Origin: Pseudomonas asiatica
Lineage (GTDB): Bacteria > Pseudomonadota > Gammaproteobacteria > Pseudomonadales > Pseudomonadaceae
DNA: 64,000 nt
Assembly (NCBI RefSeq): GCF_009932335.1
Contig: NZ_BLJF01000001.1
Coordinates: forward strand, 62,001 to 126,000
Direction: 5' to 3'
The notes under the pieces are model-generated. The model was not told where the DNA came from. It ran no database searches and worked only from the letters and a program-made list of their open reading frames with translations. A program made the position numbers and the translations under genes. Each line of letters opens with the position of its first letter. Position 1 is the first letter of the stretch. This document shows positions 63,397 to 64,000 of the stretch, in pieces.

Positions 63397-64000
63397 GGCT
63401 GGCTCCGGCGGTCGGCCATTTCCGACGGCGCGGGGGCGTCGGGGGCCACCTCGACCCGCGAACCGGGCTTGAGCCGCGACTGGCCATCGAGCACCAGGCG
63501 CTCGCCCGGCTTGACCCCGGCAATGATGTTCAGCCCGCTGTCCTGGTACAGCACCTTGACCGGCACACTGGTGACCTTGTCACCGTCCAGGCGGTAGACA
63601 AAGTGCCCGTCGACGCCGCGCTGTACCACAGGCGGCGGTACCACCAGGGCGTTTTCTTCCACGGCGGTGCGCAGGCGGATGGTGACCAGCTGGCCCGGCC
63701 ACAGGCGGCCGTCCTTGTTGTCGAACTCGGCTTTTACCCGCACGGTGCCGGTGGTGGCGGAGATCTGATTGTCGATCAGTGCCAGGTGGCCTTCACCGAG
63801 CAGGCTGCGTTCGCCGTCGGCATCCATGTAGGCCTGCACCAGTGCCGGGGTGGGCGCCTTGAGCAGGCTTTGCAGGGTTGGCAGCATTTGCTGCGGCAGG
63901 GCGAATTCGACGGCGATCGGGTCGATCTGGGTGACGCTGAACAGGCTGCGGGTATCGCTGGTGCGCACCAGGTTGCCGGGGTCGACGTTGCGAATACCCA
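63393..64000 (-). CDS. RND periplasmic adaptor (MdtA-like), 5' part missing
   Basis: The last 200 or so codons; the frame runs off the right edge. GIRNVDPGNLVRTSDT, IDPIAVEFALPQQMLPTLQS and SATTGTVRVKAEFDNKDGRL, then WPGQLVTIRLRT are the barrel and beta-domain blocks of MdtA-type membrane-fusion proteins. Links the RND pump to an outer-membrane channel. First of the four visible genes adaptor-RND-RR-HK, each overlapping or nearly touching the next. Confidence 0.93.
   Translation of the reverse strand, partial: GIRNVDPGNLVRTSDTRSLFSVTQIDPIAVEFALPQQMLPTLQSLLKAPTPALVQAYMDADGERSLLGEGHLALIDNQISATTGTVRVKAEFDNKDGRLWPGQLVTIRLRTAVEENALVVPPPVVQRGVDGHFVYRLDGDKVTSVPVKVLYQDSGLNIIAGVKPGERLVLDGQSRLKPGSRVEVAPDAPAPSEMADRRSQP

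Noticed and set aside
59860..63597. 1245-codon plus-strand ORF
   Set aside because: Exactly antisense to the RND pump and adaptor; composition is rich in His, Gln and Arg as expected from a reversed high-GC gene, and no domain is recognisable.

Overview
The window looks like chromosome of a Pseudomonas putida-group bacterium. It is GC-rich, strong Shine-Dalgarno sequences precede most starts, and the gene order (hemH, uraA-upp, hpt, mqo, yajG, a DUF1302/DUF1329/LuxR block, pta, trxB, nadC, ampDE, cra-fruBKA) is the one I recall for P. putida KT2440. This is recognition from memory; no search was run. I support 59 protein-coding genes, two of them cut by the window edges, one manganese (yybP-ykoY) riboswitch, and about 13 REP-type palindromic repeats placed mostly between genes. 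I saw no tRNA, rRNA, CRISPR array, insertion sequence or prophage.

Layout. 1-5.5 kb: a light/flavin-type oxidoreductase fragment and a sugar-epimerase-like gene flanking a LitR-type operator, then hemH and nucleobase salvage (uraA, upp, hpt). 5.7-16.8 kb: housekeeping and envelope genes (mqo, YajG lipoprotein, acyltransferase, M48 lipoprotein protease), a variant SRAP/YedK protein, a riboswitch-controlled GDT1-family Mn exporter, rsmC, and a 2-hydroxyacid dehydrogenase. 17-27.8 kb: an acyl-CoA ligase, the DUF1302/DUF1329 envelope pair, a MalT-type LuxR regulator, and a response regulator/soluble histidine kinase pair. 28-36.6 kb: ChpSB toxin-antitoxin, metallo-beta-lactamase hydrolase, OmpA lipoprotein, pta, slyD, gpx, a glycosyltransferase, and a BdlA-like soluble chemoreceptor. 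36.8-38.8 kb: a polymorphic toxin/immunity pair whose toxin and immunity parts are visibly AT-richer than the neighbours. 38.8-47 kb: cysZ, trxB (with an OxyR-type site), nadC, DUF1631, ampDE, tatD. 47-53.5 kb: cra and the complete fructose PTS operon fruBKA. 53.5-64 kb: a stress-type DUF2383 protein, a membrane diguanylate cyclase, an OprD-family porin, and an RND efflux operon ending in a two-component system.

Functional themes. Transport and central metabolism sit beside surface and signalling functions. The fructose operon is self-contained: regulator, Cra box, EI-HPr-EIIA fusion, 1-phosphofructokinase and EIIBC. Redox defence appears as trxB behind an OxyR site and gpx behind a structured leader. 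The efflux operon has its own two-component system. The most accessory-looking element is the 36.8-38.8 kb cassette: a glycine-zipper N-terminal region fused to an Ntox15/Tde-like HxxD nuclease domain, followed by a GAD/DUF1851-like immunity gene. This is the architecture of a type VI secretion effector-immunity pair, lying here with no vgrG or other T6SS gene in view.
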